64,000 nucleotides of DNA, taken from Niveibacterium terrae (GTDB lineage: Bacteria; Pseudomonadota; Gammaproteobacteria; Burkholderiales; Rhodocyclaceae). A model generated the notes under the pieces. That model ran no database searches, was not told where the DNA came from, and saw nothing but the letters and a program-made list of their open reading frames with translations. The position numbers and the translations under genes are program-made. Positions 19,001 through 26,478 of this stretch are shown piece after piece. The first letter of the stretch is position 1. Each line of letters opens with the position of its first letter. The stretch lies in the NCBI RefSeq assembly GCF_048213115.1, contig NZ_CP172404.1, forward strand, positions 868,001 through 932,000, in the 5' to 3' direction.

Positions 19001-21851
19001 GCAGGCGCTTGTGCGTCACCAGAGTCCGCCAGTTCGCCCGCACGATAGCGTCCAGGCTGAAATACGCTTCATAGGGAAGACAGGCGAGTTCGAATGCCCG
19101 CTGCGTCAGGTGCTGGACGAGCGAGTGAGCGAGCGCGGCAAGGTGCTGCCGGAGCAGCACCTCAGCAGGTTTGCGCAACAGATCGAAGAGCAGCGCGCAC
19201 AGCGACGGGATCACCAGGATGCCGATCACCGCCAGAGTCCATAGCCAGGCGGGTTCCAGGACCGTCCATCCGAGCAGAAGCAGAACCGTCAGCGCTGCGG
19301 GAACCAGGCTGCGGCGCAGATTGTCGAGCAGTTTCCACTGCGACAGCGCCGAGAGCGGATTTTTCGCGCGGCTTCCGCCGGGCGCCGGCACCCGCGGCAG
19401 CAGCCACCCGGCGAGCTGCCAGTCGCCGCGTATCCAGCGCCGGCGGCGGCTCACATCGGCGCTGTAATGGGGCGGGTAGTCCTCGTACAGCGGCACATCG
19501 CTGAGCAGTCCCGAGCGCGCGTAACAACCCTCCAGAAGGTCGTGGCTGAGGATCCGGTTGTCCGGCAAACGCCCGTGCAGCGCTTGCTCGAACGCGTCGA
19601 CGTCGTAGATCCCTTTGCCGATGAACGAGCCTTCTCTGAACACATCCTGATAGACATCGGATATCGCGCGCGTGTAGGGGTCGATCCCGGGCTCTCCGCC
19701 ATACAGGCGGGCGTAGAGCGAGCGGTTGCTTCCCGGCAGGCTCAGCGCCACGCTCGGTTGCAGGATGCCGTAGCCTTCGGTGATCCGTCCCTTTTTTTGA
19801 TCGAAGCGGGGGCGGTTCAGCGGGTGCGCCATCGTCGCGACAAATTTCCGCGCAGCATCGCGGGGCAGCTGGGTATCGGTATCCAGCGTGATCACATACT
19901 TCACCTGGGCGAGGGGCGCCGTATCGCCGACGATCAGCGAGAATCGGTCCTGGGCTCCCCCGCGCAGCAGCGCATTCAGGTCGGCAAGCTTGCCGCGCTT
20001 GCGCTCGAAACCCATCCAGACTCCCTGCTGCGGATTCCACTGCCGGGGGCGGTGGAAAAGGAAGAAGAGACTGTCCGAGCGCAAACCGGCGTCGCGCGCA
20101 TATTTCTGGTTGAGTTCTTCTATCCGCCGCCTGGCCAGATCCAGCAGCGCTTCGTCCTCGGCGAGGGTCTGCCGGGGCGCATCGGAGAAATCGGTCAACA
20201 GACAAAAATGCAGGTGCTTGTCGCGGTTCGCCAGAAAGCGCACTTCCAGCGCTTCGGCCAGGTTCTCTATGCTCTCGGCGCTGGCGAGCATGCAGGGGAC
20301 TGCGACCAGCGTGCGCGCGGCCGGCGTGATGCCTTCGGAAAAGTCCATCTTGGGCAGCGGATAAGTCCTGACCAGCAGGCTGCTCAGCCAGTTCACCACG
20401 CCCACCGCCAATTGGCTCGTCGCCAGCGCGACCAGAGCCGCGCTCAGCCCCAGAGCCCAGCCCGGCATCAGCGGGGCTGGGCGCAGCAGAGCCGCCGTGA
20501 CGAGACTCGTGATCAGCGCGATGCCCCCCAGATAGAGAAACAGGGGATGGCGGCTCGCGCTTCTGCGCAGCGCGTGGACCAGCGAGAAACGGACCTGCAC
20601 TGCTTCTTCGAGGGTCAGCAAGCCCTTGTCGATCAGATAGAAGCCGACGTGAGCGGCCCGCTCGCCGTGATCCGGGGCGGCCGCGTTGGCGCGCGCGAGT
20701 TCGATCGCCTTGCTGGCCACCTCGCCTTCGGAGAGCCGGCTCTTCTTCGCTATTTTTTCGCTTGCGTGCCGATAGCGGTCGCGGGTCGCGAAATCCATAT
20801 CGGCATAGACGCCGCAGGGATCCTCGCGCAGGATCTTCTCGACGATGCTCTGCGCTTCGACGAACTCGCGCCAGTCGATCGCGCCCAGGTTGCGCAGACT
20901 GCCTATGCTGTTGCTGATCGATACCTGATCGGCGGCCTGCTGCTGGTTCTCGGTCTGAACCATCAGCTCTATCGTCAGGCCGGATTCGGCCAGACGCTGT
21001 TCAACCCAGCTCAGCGGCAAGGCCAGCGCAGGCCCTCTGCCCTGGAGGCGGCGGGCGAGTTCCGCGACGAAGGTGCTCAGCATGGGCGGATTGGAGCGGG
21101 CCATGTCCGCGATGACCAGGATCAGACTCTTGGGATCCTGTTCGGCGGTCTGCGTCATCTGGTCGGCCCAGAAGTCCGCCAGATCTCTCTCTTTCCAGCC
21201 GGCGGCGAGCTTCATCGCAACGCGGCGCAGATTCTCGATGATCGCCAGGCGCAGCATGATCGGCGTGGCCCAGAGCTCGCCCAGACTGAGCGCGGAAATG
21301 CTCTGGTAGGCGGCGACGAAACGGCTCAATCCCTCGATGTCGACGCGGCCGTCGCCGTGGGCAATGATCTCCAGCGCGATGTCATAGACGCGCGGTCGCC
21401 CGGCTGCAATCCCGTCCGCCAGACGGGGAAGTTCGCGACTATAGCCTTTGGGCAGGTGCCGCCTGGCGGTCTGGATCTGCTCTTCGATCAGGTAAAAATT
21501 GTCGAGCAGCCATTCGCCGGCTGGCGTGATCCGCTGTTTCGCGGTGATCGCTTCCGTCAGGTGCGCACAGACCCCGGCGAGGGCTTTTTCGTTCTCGGCC
21601 AGGCGGGCCAGCAGCTGATCCTGTGCCCATTTTCGGGAGAGCCTGTGCGCGCTCGCCAGCACCTTGCCGTGCTGCTCCATCTGCTCGGTGCTGAACAGCT
21701 CCGCGCGCAGAGGCGGGGGCTCGGCGGCGGGCTCTGCAGAAGGGAGCGAGCCGGGAAGCCTGCCTGCCCAGCGCCGCAGGGTGGTGTGGAGTTCTGTGCT
21801 GAGGCTCAATGCAGTCCCCTTTCCGGGAAACAGAAGCACAGCGAAGCACAT
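13014..21851 (-). CDS. ndvB: Cyclic beta-1,2-glucan synthase
   Basis: This giant inner-membrane enzyme polymerises UDP-glucose into beta-1,2-glucan, trims its length and cyclises it; the product normally goes to the periplasm. At about 2945 residues it matches the NdvB/ChvB/Cgs family (about 2800-2900). Regions in order are: a soluble N-terminal part; hydrophobic pairs near residues 437-490, 843-890 and 973-1020; a glycosyltransferase domain with ITLDTDTQLPRD near 654; a glycoamylase-like domain with MAHHQGMSLLALAY near 1579; and a C-terminal GH94 phosphorylase-like domain with GSGDWNDGMN near 2615, which in Brucella Cgs controls chain length. The start is uncertain: ATG at 21851, or a TTG about 45 bases inside. 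It appears monocistronic, with no ndvA-type exporter nearby. Confidence 0.92.
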   Translation of the reverse strand: MCFAVLLFPGKGTALSLSTELHTTLRRWAGRLPGSLPSAEPAAEPPPLRAELFSTEQMEQHGKVLASAHRLSRKWAQDQLLARLAENEKALAGVCAHLTEAITAKQRITPAGEWLLDNFYLIEEQIQTARRHLPKGYSRELPRLADGIAAGRPRVYDIALEIIAHGDGRVDIEGLSRFVAAYQSISALSLGELWATPIMLRLAIIENLRRVAMKLAAGWKERDLADFWADQMTQTAEQDPKSLILVIADMARSNPPMLSTFVAELARRLQGRGPALALPLSWVEQRLAESGLTIELMVQTENQQQAADQVSISNSIGSLRNLGAIDWREFVEAQSIVEKILREDPCGVYADMDFATRDRYRHASEKIAKKSRLSEGEVASKAIELARANAAAPDHGERAAHVGFYLIDKGLLTLEEAVQVRFSLVHALRRSASRHPLFLYLGGIALITSLVTAALLRPAPLMPGWALGLSAALVALATSQLAVGVVNWLSSLLVRTYPLPKMDFSEGITPAARTLVAVPCMLASAESIENLAEALEVRFLANRDKHLHFCLLTDFSDAPRQTLAEDEALLDLARRRIEELNQKYARDAGLRSDSLFFLFHRPRQWNPQQGVWMGFERKRGKLADLNALLRGGAQDRFSLIVGDTAPLAQVKYVITLDTDTQLPRDAARKFVATMAHPLNRPRFDQKKGRITEGYGILQPSVALSLPGSNRSLYARLYGGEPGIDPYTRAISDVYQDVFREGSFIGKGIYDVDAFEQALHGRLPDNRILSHDLLEGCYARSGLLSDVPLYEDYPPHYSADVSRRRRWIRGDWQLAGWLLPRVPAPGGSRAKNPLSALSQWKLLDNLRRSLVPAALTVLLLLGWTVLEPAWLWTLAVIGILVIPSLCALLFDLLRKPAEVLLRQHLAALAHSLVQHLTQRAFELACLPYEAYFSLDAIVRANWRTLVTHKRLLEWKPSGETARDSAHPQNELAASLRSMWIAPLIAVGAGALVWASRPAALAVASPVLLLWFASAAIAWRISCPLVPRSAALSPAQKIFLRTIARRTWAFFDRFVGAEENWLPPDNFQRYRGIAIAHRTSPTNIGLALLANLSAYDFGYIPVGSLVQRTANTLRTLEVLERHRGHFFNWYDTQTLQALPPRYVSTVDSGNLAGHLLTLRSGLLALADDPVFSAKTFDGLSDTLEVLASSLDPRTAAKAEAFRHELGTAQSLRDRSLADTDTALRALLERATDLLADIVAKPQAPDEDSLADDTQAWAEELVRQCREALDELTLLAPWLELPAAPSGLESVSTAALIATPLSLRTLAALEEQLCPDLSARQEANPDPAQRAWLAGLNQRIRQGSRHASARIAEIEKLASQASALGHIEYDFLFDKSRHLLSIGFNLDERRLDASYYDLMASEVRLGCFVAIAQGQLPQESWFALGRLLTHQSGEPVLLSWSGSMFEYLMPQLVMPSYEHTLLDQTSKAAVKRQIAYGNQRGVPWGISESGYNIVDLHLNYQYHAFGVPGLGLKRGLAEDLVIAPYASVLALMVAPEQACLNLQRLAAEGFVGKYGFFEAIDYTPARQRRGESRSIVRSFMAHHQGMSLLALAYLILGRPMQKRFAADREFQAALLLLQEKIPRATAQLPRTALLSEAGLATAAAEVPIRVFNRPDTPLPEVQLLSNGRYHVVVSNAGGGYSRWRELAVTRWREDGTCDNWGTFCYIRDLASGTVWSNSHQPTRQKALSYEAIFSEGRAEFRRRDSVGGDGADFETHTEIVVSPEDDIELRRVRITNRSALRREIEVTSYAEVVIAPPAADALHPAFSNLFVQTEILKEKRAILCTRRPRTLGEFPPWMLHLVVVHEADTGEASFETDRMRFIGRTRSAAAPLAMSEPMALSGTDGSVLDPVVAIRYPISLASGQSVTIDIVSGIAESRELAVGLIGKYQDRHLADRVFDLAWTHSQVVLRQLNASETESQLYARLASSVIYANASLRAEAAVLIRNRRGQSGLWGYAISGDLPIVLLQIADTANIELVRQLIQAHAYWRLKGLAVDLVIWNEDHAGYRQRLQDQIMGLIASGIEASVIDRPGGIFVRQADQISSEDRILLQAVARAVLTDGRGSLSEQLNLRLPVEARMPRFTASRNRRPEPSSPLPRRDLILFNGLGGFTPDGREYVITQAPGEATPAPWVNVLANPHFGTIVSEGGASYTWSENAHEFRLTPWHNDPVSDPGGEALYLRDEESGLLWSPTPSPVRGTEPCVIRHGFGYSVFETRAEGISSELWVYVAVDAAVKFSVLKLRNESGRPRKLSATGYVEWVLGDLRAKSAMHLSTEIDSLTGALFARNPYNTEFADRVAFFDVDDPMRGLSGDRNEFIGRNASLSDPAALHRTRLSGKVGAGLDPCGALQVFVDLAAGQEREIVFRLGVGRTAEEAGALVQRFRGPLAARGALEAVWRQWTQTLGAVQVETPDPAVNVLANGWLVYQTLACRLWARSGYYQSGGAFGFRDQLQDAMALIHTEPERLREHLLLCASRQFLEGDVQHWWHPPTGRGVRTHCSDDYLWLPLAVCRYVKSTADTGVLDEIAPFLEGRPVNAGDDSYYDLPGRSTEQASLYQHCVRAIRHGLRFGAHGLPLIGSGDWNDGMNLVGIDGKGESVWLGFFLCAVLKEFSALASAQGDPGFARECADAAEGLSRNIEKHGWDGAWYRRAYFDDGTALGSASNEECRIDSISQSWSVLSGAGDPARSRIAMGAVDRHLVRREAGLVQLLDPPFDSSALDPGYIRGYVPGVRENGGQYTHGAVWTAMAFAALGDGERAWEVLNLINPVNHADTREGIARYKLEPYIVTADVYGCAPHTGRGGWSWYTGSAGWMYRLIVESLLGLAREAASLHLHPCLPAAWSGFKIDYRYRSSLYHIAVSAEDPGMEGAMRVSLDGAALPGATLPLADDQREHWVEVAMPRHAEAPPAH

Positions 21852-22028
21852 CGTCTCAGGGAAGGAAACCGATATTCAGCCGACTCCGTTAGCCCGTTCC
21901 GGAAATCGGGCAATCCTCTCCGTATCCGGACGGTTCCTGGAGGGGAGGCGCTCTGTCCTTTCCCCTTCGTCCCTGTAGAGAATGCGCGGGCCGTACCCGG
22001 TCCGGGGGCGGCTCGCGATTCGTCCTCC

Positions 22029-22121
22029 TCACTTGACCATCAGGTCGTTCTTGACGGTTTTTACGCCCTTGACGGAGCGCGCCACTTCGACCGCCTTGTT
22101 TACTGAGGCCTGAGAGCTTGC
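22029..22121 (-). pseudogene. BON-domain (OsmY-like) protein, C-terminal remnant
   Basis: The minus strand encodes about 30 residues ending in a stop, including NKAVEVARSVKGVKTVKNDL, which reads like the C-terminal end of periplasmic BON-domain proteins. Just upstream the frame meets a stop and no BON start is visible, so this is a decayed fragment rather than a gene. The rest of the 438-base spacer (21852-22289) shows no other coding signal; it must also hold the promoters of the flanking divergent genes. Confidence 0.5.
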
Positions 22122-22289
22122 TTCAGGCGGCCGTGGCGAAACCACCGGTCACCCTAGCTGCCTGGATCACCGGAGTCGGTGCGCTGACGAACACAGGAAA
22201 AATGAACATCTATAGTGGGATCTCTTCTCTCCCGCCCCCGCCCAGCCAGCGAGTTGGTCCGCTCGCCGCTCTTGATCCGGAGATCGCCG

Positions 22290-23006
22290 ATGCTTCTCCA
22301 TTCCCCTTTTGATAACCACATCCTCGCCGCCCAGCCGGAAGAGGAGAGCGCGCGACTTCTGCCCAATCTTGAACGCGTTTCACTGACTCTCGGCGAAGTG
22401 CTCTGCGAGCCCGATCTGCGGATCAGCCATGCCTACTTCCCCGCCACCTCGATCATCTCTTTGCTCTGCGTCATGGAAGACGGATGCTCAGTCGGAGCCG
22501 CGGTGGTCGGTAACGAGGGGGTCATCGGTGTTTCGCTTTTCATGGGCGGCGAAACCACCCCCTGCCAGGCCGTTGTGCAGAGTGCCGGAGACGCCTACCG
22601 GCTCAAGGGGCAATATCTGAAGGAGGAGTTCTGCCGTTCAGGACCTATGCAGCGCGTGCTGCTCCGCTACACCCAGGCCTTGTTCACCCAGATGGCTCAG
22701 ACGGCGGTCTGCAACCGGCGCCACTCCCTTGAGCAGCAGCTTTGTCGCTGGCTTCTGCTGAGCCTTGACCGCCTGCCTTCCCGCGAACTGATCGTGACCC
22801 ACGAACACATCGCCAACATGCTGGGCGTCCGCCGCGAAGGCGTCACGGAGGCGGCAGGGAATTTGCAGAGGGCGGGGCTGATCGAGTACCACCGCGGCCA
22901 TATGACGATACTCGACCGGCCTGGCCTGGAGAGTCGGGTCTGCGAGTGCTATGCGGTGGTCAAGCGGGAGTGCGATCGTTTGCTGCCGGCGACCATGGTT
23001 CTGTAG
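22290..23006 (+). CDS. Crp/Fnr-family transcriptional regulator
   Basis: This 238-residue regulator has an N-terminal cyclic-nucleotide-binding-like beta-roll and a C-terminal winged helix (HEHIANMLGVRREGVTEAAG is the recognition region). The ATG at 22290 follows GGAG at a good spacing and gives the usual family length. The ligand-binding fold lacks an obvious cAMP phosphate-binding signature and there is no FNR-type N-terminal Cys cluster, so the signal is unknown. This subgroup, with YFPATSIISLL and VGNEGVIGVSLFMG, is common in proteobacteria and often stress-linked. It stands alone. Confidence 0.88.
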   Translation: MLLHSPFDNHILAAQPEEESARLLPNLERVSLTLGEVLCEPDLRISHAYFPATSIISLLCVMEDGCSVGAAVVGNEGVIGVSLFMGGETTPCQAVVQSAGDAYRLKGQYLKEEFCRSGPMQRVLLRYTQALFTQMAQTAVCNRRHSLEQQLCRWLLLSLDRLPSRELIVTHEHIANMLGVRREGVTEAAGNLQRAGLIEYHRGHMTILDRPGLESRVCECYAVVKRECDRLLPATMVL

Positions 23007-23025
23007 CCGGACATCAGCCCGCGAC

Positions 23026-23055
23026 GCCCCCGCGGTGCTCGCGCGCTGCGGGGGC
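23026..23055. terminator. GC-rich hairpin between convergent genes
   Basis: GCCCCCGC and GCGGGGGC pair as an 8-base stem, with more pairing possible in the GC-rich loop, between the Crp-family gene and the convergent tannase gene. There is no strong T-run, so efficiency is uncertain. Confidence 0.5.
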
Positions 23056-23082
23056 CTCTCGGCGCTCAATCCTTGGCGCGGA

Positions 23083-24732
23083 TCAGCGCGCGCGTTCGAC
23101 GCAGGTGTAGGACTTGAGGTTGTTCGCGTCCCCACCCAGGTAGCGCGCATGCTGCGGGTAGGGGCACAGCGGCATCTCCTTGCCGGGGAAGGCTTTCCCA
23201 CGGGCGGGCAGCGAGGCCGGAGCCTCGCCGTGCTCGACCCAGTTCTCGACCGCGGCGAGCGGATCGAAGTCGTCGAGCGCGGGGCCTCCGCCGCAGTGCG
23301 TCATCCCGGGAACCATGAAGAGCCGCGTCCACTGCTGCTGTTTGTCGCGCTGTCCCGCGTCGGTGTCCTGACCGAGCTGGTCGTACCAGGCCATGATGTC
23401 GGAGGCCGAGAAGACCGGGTCAGACAGGCCGTGGACGATCAAGAGCTTGCCGCCGCGCGCCTCGAAGCTGTTCAGATAGGTCGAGGTTGCATCGTTCAGC
23501 GCTTCGGTCTGTGCGACGCGGCCGACATCGCGGTCGAAGTCGAACTTCAGCACATCGAAATTGGCGACCGGCGGACTCATGTAGTACTCGCCCAGCGAAG
23601 GCGCGCCGAGCACGAGGTTGCGCGCATCGGGCTTGTCGGCCTCAAGAGATGAACCCAGTTTCCAGGCCCGCCAGCCTTCCGCCGAGATTCCCGCATCGTA
23701 GGGCCAGCCGCTGTAGAGCGCTTCGCCCCGGCTGTTCCGGGCGCCGCCGAAGATCTTGTTCAGCGCGGTGACCTGGGCGCGGGCGAGGCACCCGGCCTTC
23801 TTTGCTCCCTTGCACTGCAGCGTCTCCGGTTTGAAGTGGCAGGCGAGGTGATTGTTGATGATCCCGTCCTTGATGCCATCCTCGCCGTCGCAGGCTTTCA
23901 ATACGCCTTCGCTGAGCAGCTTCAGGTCGGCCTCGCTGAAGGCCTGGGACAGGATGGGCCGACCCTGGCGATCCTTCGGCGCGACCGCGGTGAAGGCCTG
24001 AGTGTCCCAGGCCTCGCCGATCGCGGCCCGGCTCAGCCGGAAACCGGCGTTCGCGGCGACGACGCCGTCGAATTCGGTCGGGTAGCGCTGGGCTGCGAGC
24101 ATCGCCTCGCGTCCGCCGTTCGAGCAGCCCATGAAGTAGGAATGTTCCGGCTCCGCTTCGTAGTAGCGGGCGATCAGGCGCTTGGCCTGGGTCGTCACCT
24201 TGCCGATCGCGGCATAGGCGTAATCGAGCCGTGCCTGCTGATCGTGCGCGAAGCGCGCGTCCCGGCCCTGGTGGCCGCCGTCCATAGCCACCACCGCATA
24301 GCCGCGCGAGAGCGCCGGCGCCGCGGTCGAGCTGTGAACCGGGATGCTGCCGATCGCCTGGGCCAGGAAACCGTCGAGCCCGCCGCCGCCCTGGAACAGG
24401 AAGCGGTGCTGCCAGTTGTCCGGCAGGCGCAGCTCGAAGCGGATGCCGTAGTCGCGCCCGTCCGCGCCGGTTCGCGCTTCGATCAGCCCTTGCACCCGAC
24501 AGTGGGCGGGCAGCGTGGCGCCCGACGCGCTCGCGCCGGTCAGCGCGCTCTGTGGATCGTTGGCAGCATGGCCTTCGGCGATGTACTCCGCCTGCTGGAT
24601 CTGGACCTTAGCCGTCCCGGCCGAGAGCATGGCCTGGCAGGCCTGCTCGGGCGGGGAGGCCAGCGCCGAGCCGGCGGCCAGCGCCAGAGCCAGCGGGGCA
24701 AGATTTCCAAGCGCAAGAGACAAGCGTTTCAT
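23083..24732 (-). CDS. Tannase/feruloyl esterase family hydrolase
   Basis: This exported serine esterase of 549 residues should cleave esters of aromatic acids such as ferulate, coumarate or gallate. It has a clear Sec signal peptide ending near ALA-SPP (about residue 26). The nucleophile elbow GCSNGG is near residue 202, with FDGVVAANAG shortly after; the likely acid Asp is in HGLSDPVFSASD and the His in MTHCGGG, giving a complete triad. Cys pairs typical of the family are present. It lies 20 bases downstream of padC in the same direction, so it probably frees in the periplasm the acids that PadC decarboxylates. Confidence 0.9.
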   Translation of the reverse strand: MKRLSLALGNLAPLALALAAGSALASPPEQACQAMLSAGTAKVQIQQAEYIAEGHAANDPQSALTGASASGATLPAHCRVQGLIEARTGADGRDYGIRFELRLPDNWQHRFLFQGGGGLDGFLAQAIGSIPVHSSTAAPALSRGYAVVAMDGGHQGRDARFAHDQQARLDYAYAAIGKVTTQAKRLIARYYEAEPEHSYFMGCSNGGREAMLAAQRYPTEFDGVVAANAGFRLSRAAIGEAWDTQAFTAVAPKDRQGRPILSQAFSEADLKLLSEGVLKACDGEDGIKDGIINNHLACHFKPETLQCKGAKKAGCLARAQVTALNKIFGGARNSRGEALYSGWPYDAGISAEGWRAWKLGSSLEADKPDARNLVLGAPSLGEYYMSPPVANFDVLKFDFDRDVGRVAQTEALNDATSTYLNSFEARGGKLLIVHGLSDPVFSASDIMAWYDQLGQDTDAGQRDKQQQWTRLFMVPGMTHCGGGPALDDFDPLAAVENWVEHGEAPASLPARGKAFPGKEMPLCPYPQHARYLGGDANNLKSYTCVERAR

Positions 24733-24752
24733 GACTCCTCCTCGGGGGATTT

Positions 24753-25268
24753 TCAGGCGAGCAGGTTGCGCGGGAAGTCCGCGGGCAGCTCGGAGGCCGG
24801 ACAGGCGATGACGCTGTCGTCGTTGGGGCCGCAGTCGCGCACGAAGGTGATCGTCGCGAATTCGTCGATGACTTCGGTCGGGTAGGCCGGGCCGGCGTCC
24901 CGATAGCGTTCCATCAGCGGGATGTGCTCGTTCTGGAAGCAGACCGTCTTCTGCGGATCCTTGATGACCCAGCGCGGGAAGAAGATCGTGCCGTGAAAGA
25001 TCTTGTCCTGAAGATTGGCGATCAGGCTCACGTCGGTGCCGGTCGGCTCGGTCCAGGAGATCTTATAGACCGCCTCTGCGACGCGCGCGATATGGACGTG
25101 CTGATCCTTGACCCAGCGATTGCCGACGATGCCGCTGTGGATCCGGTAATCGAGGGTTCGCTCGTTCTTGACGTAGATCTCGTAGTTCCAGCCGTTGTCG
25201 TAGGTGTAGACGAGGTGCTTGCCCACGAAGGAGCTCAGGTCGTGTTGGTTGAAAGTGGCCATCTGCAT
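24753..25268 (-). CDS. padC: Phenolic acid decarboxylase
   Basis: This small cofactor-free cytoplasmic enzyme converts p-coumaric, ferulic and caffeic acids to vinyl phenols plus CO2. The 171-residue product matches the family size and shows its beta-barrel core: HLVYTYDNGWNYEIYVKN, YRIHSGIVGNRW (active-site Arg region) and KISWTEPTGTDVSL (Glu region). The ATG at 25268 is preceded by AAGGACTGGAG; an ATG two codons later is also possible, and the longer frame to 25364 crosses the promoter region. It is first in a two-gene operon with the tannase-family esterase and divergent from a LysR regulator. PadR is the usual regulator in Firmicutes; no padR is seen here. Confidence 0.93.
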   Translation of the reverse strand: MQMATFNQHDLSSFVGKHLVYTYDNGWNYEIYVKNERTLDYRIHSGIVGNRWVKDQHVHIARVAEAVYKISWTEPTGTDVSLIANLQDKIFHGTIFFPRWVIKDPQKTVCFQNEHIPLMERYRDAGPAYPTEVIDEFATITFVRDCGPNDDSVIACPASELPADFPRNLLA

Positions 25269-25331
25269 GTTCTCCAGTCCTTGTTTGATCGAGACGATGG
25301 TATCCAAAAAAATTAGATAGAATGTCTGTGA

Positions 25332-25354
25332 TTTTCGATAAAAACGATCGAAAA
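25332..25354. promoter_or_regulatory. Candidate LysR operator between padC and lysR
   Basis: TTTTCGAT and ATCGAAAA form a perfect 8-base inverted repeat with a 7-base spacer, centred in the AT-rich 118-base gap between the two divergent genes. Its size and place match the operators of LysR-type regulators that control a divergent target gene. Confidence 0.6.
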
Positions 25355-25386
25355 AACAGATCAATTAGTCGCCCACTGGACACCAA

Positions 25387-26286
25387 ATGGCCTCCTTGCC
25401 AGCCACCACGCTGGAGCAGTGGTTCGTGCTCCAGACCGTCATCGCCGAAGGCAGCTTCGCCCGGGCCGCCGAGCGGCTCAACCGCAGCCAGTCCTCGGTC
25501 AGCTACGCGCTCGGCACATTGCAGCAGCGCCTCGGCATGGACTTGCTGCAGATCGTCGGGCGCCGCGCCGAGCTGACCGAAACCGGTCGGCTGATGCTCG
25601 CCCAGGCCCAACCCCTGCTGGCCAGCTTCTCCGAGCTGGAGTTTCGCGCCCAGGGACTCAGGGCCGGAGTCCGGGCTAGCCTGAGCCTGATCGTCGATAC
25701 GGTCTTTCCGAAGGACAAGCTGTTTGCGGCCTTGAAATCCTTCCAGCGGAGCTACCCCCAGGTTCATGTCCATGTCGCGGAAGTGTTGCGCTCCGAGAGC
25801 GAGCAGGCGCTCGCCGAGCAGGACGCGGATCTCTACCTGATCACGCTGAAGCCTGAGAACGCGGTGATGGGCAGCTTTCTGCTGAACATGGATTTCGTCG
25901 CGGTCGCCCACCCCGATCATCCGCTGCACCGGATGGAAGGGCCGCTGAGCGCGGCCCAGCTCGACCAGCACCTGCTGGTCGCGATCGCCGACCGGGTGCA
26001 GCAGCGCACGCAGATGCGCAGGGGGCGCTCGCTGTGGTCCTTCACGACGATCGATGCGGCGATCGAAGCGGTCTGCCACGGCGTCGGCTACGGTTGGCTG
26101 CCCTTGCCGCGCATCGCGGCGCTGCTGGCGGCAGGCGAGCTCAAGTGCCTGCCGGTCGCGAACCAGCCCGTGCGCAAGACGCCGCTCTATCTGGTCTTCG
26201 GTGGCGAGACGCTGTGTTTCGATCCGACCGTGTCGGCGCTGGCCGACATCCTCCGGGGGCAGATCGACGAGCGGTCCGGCGACTGA
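25387..26286 (+). CDS. LysR-family regulator of the phenolic acid operon
   Basis: This 299-residue LysR-type regulator has an N-terminal winged helix-turn-helix (FARAAERLNRSQSSVSYALG, about residues 24-43) and a C-terminal periplasmic-binding-protein-like effector domain. It is divergent from padC, sharing the gap that holds a palindromic candidate operator, so by analogy it would sense a hydroxycinnamic acid and activate padC and the esterase. That role is inferred from position only. The ATG at 25387 gives the usual family length. Confidence 0.9.
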   Translation: MASLPATTLEQWFVLQTVIAEGSFARAAERLNRSQSSVSYALGTLQQRLGMDLLQIVGRRAELTETGRLMLAQAQPLLASFSELEFRAQGLRAGVRASLSLIVDTVFPKDKLFAALKSFQRSYPQVHVHVAEVLRSESEQALAEQDADLYLITLKPENAVMGSFLLNMDFVAVAHPDHPLHRMEGPLSAAQLDQHLLVAIADRVQQRTQMRRGRSLWSFTTIDAAIEAVCHGVGYGWLPLPRIAALLAAGELKCLPVANQPVRKTPLYLVFGGETLCFDPTVSALADILRGQIDERSGD

Positions 26287-26385
26287 AGGGCCCGGGGGCC
26301 GGGGTATGACGGGAAAATTGACAGACTTGGCCGCGCTGCCCGCACCTCTATTGCCAACTCCTTGATCCGTATTGATTTGTCGTGC

Positions 26386-26402
26386 CTGGCGCGTTTCTGG
26401 CT
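26386..26402 (+). promoter_or_regulatory. Sigma-54 promoter for PEP-CTERM gene
   Basis: CTGGCGCGTTTCTGGCT matches the -24/-12 consensus (YTGGCACGRNNNTTGCW) at 14 of 17 positions, with the invariant GG and GC exactly 10 bases apart. It lies 77 bases before the start of the PEP-CTERM gene, placing transcription near 26414. Sigma-54 control of PEP-CTERM genes through PrsK/PrsR is known in other bacteria. Confidence 0.65.
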
Positions 26403-26433
26403 TGTGCTGGTCGCCTTGAGAAGCAAATGCCCG

Positions 26434-26454
26434 ATGCGCGGTTTTGCCGCGCAT
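26434..26454 (+). promoter_or_regulatory. 5' UTR hairpin before PEP-CTERM gene
   Basis: ATGCGCGG and CCGCGCAT form a perfect 8-base stem with a TTTTG loop inside the predicted leader between the sigma-54 promoter and the AAGGAG ribosome-binding site. It may stabilise the transcript or affect translation. Confidence 0.4.
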
Positions 26455-26478
26455 TCAATACGGATAAAGGAGAGTCTG

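Noticed and set aside
19467..22106. An 879-residue plus-strand frame opposite the glucan synthase
   Set aside because: It has no recognisable domain and is antisense to the conserved glycosyltransferase domain.
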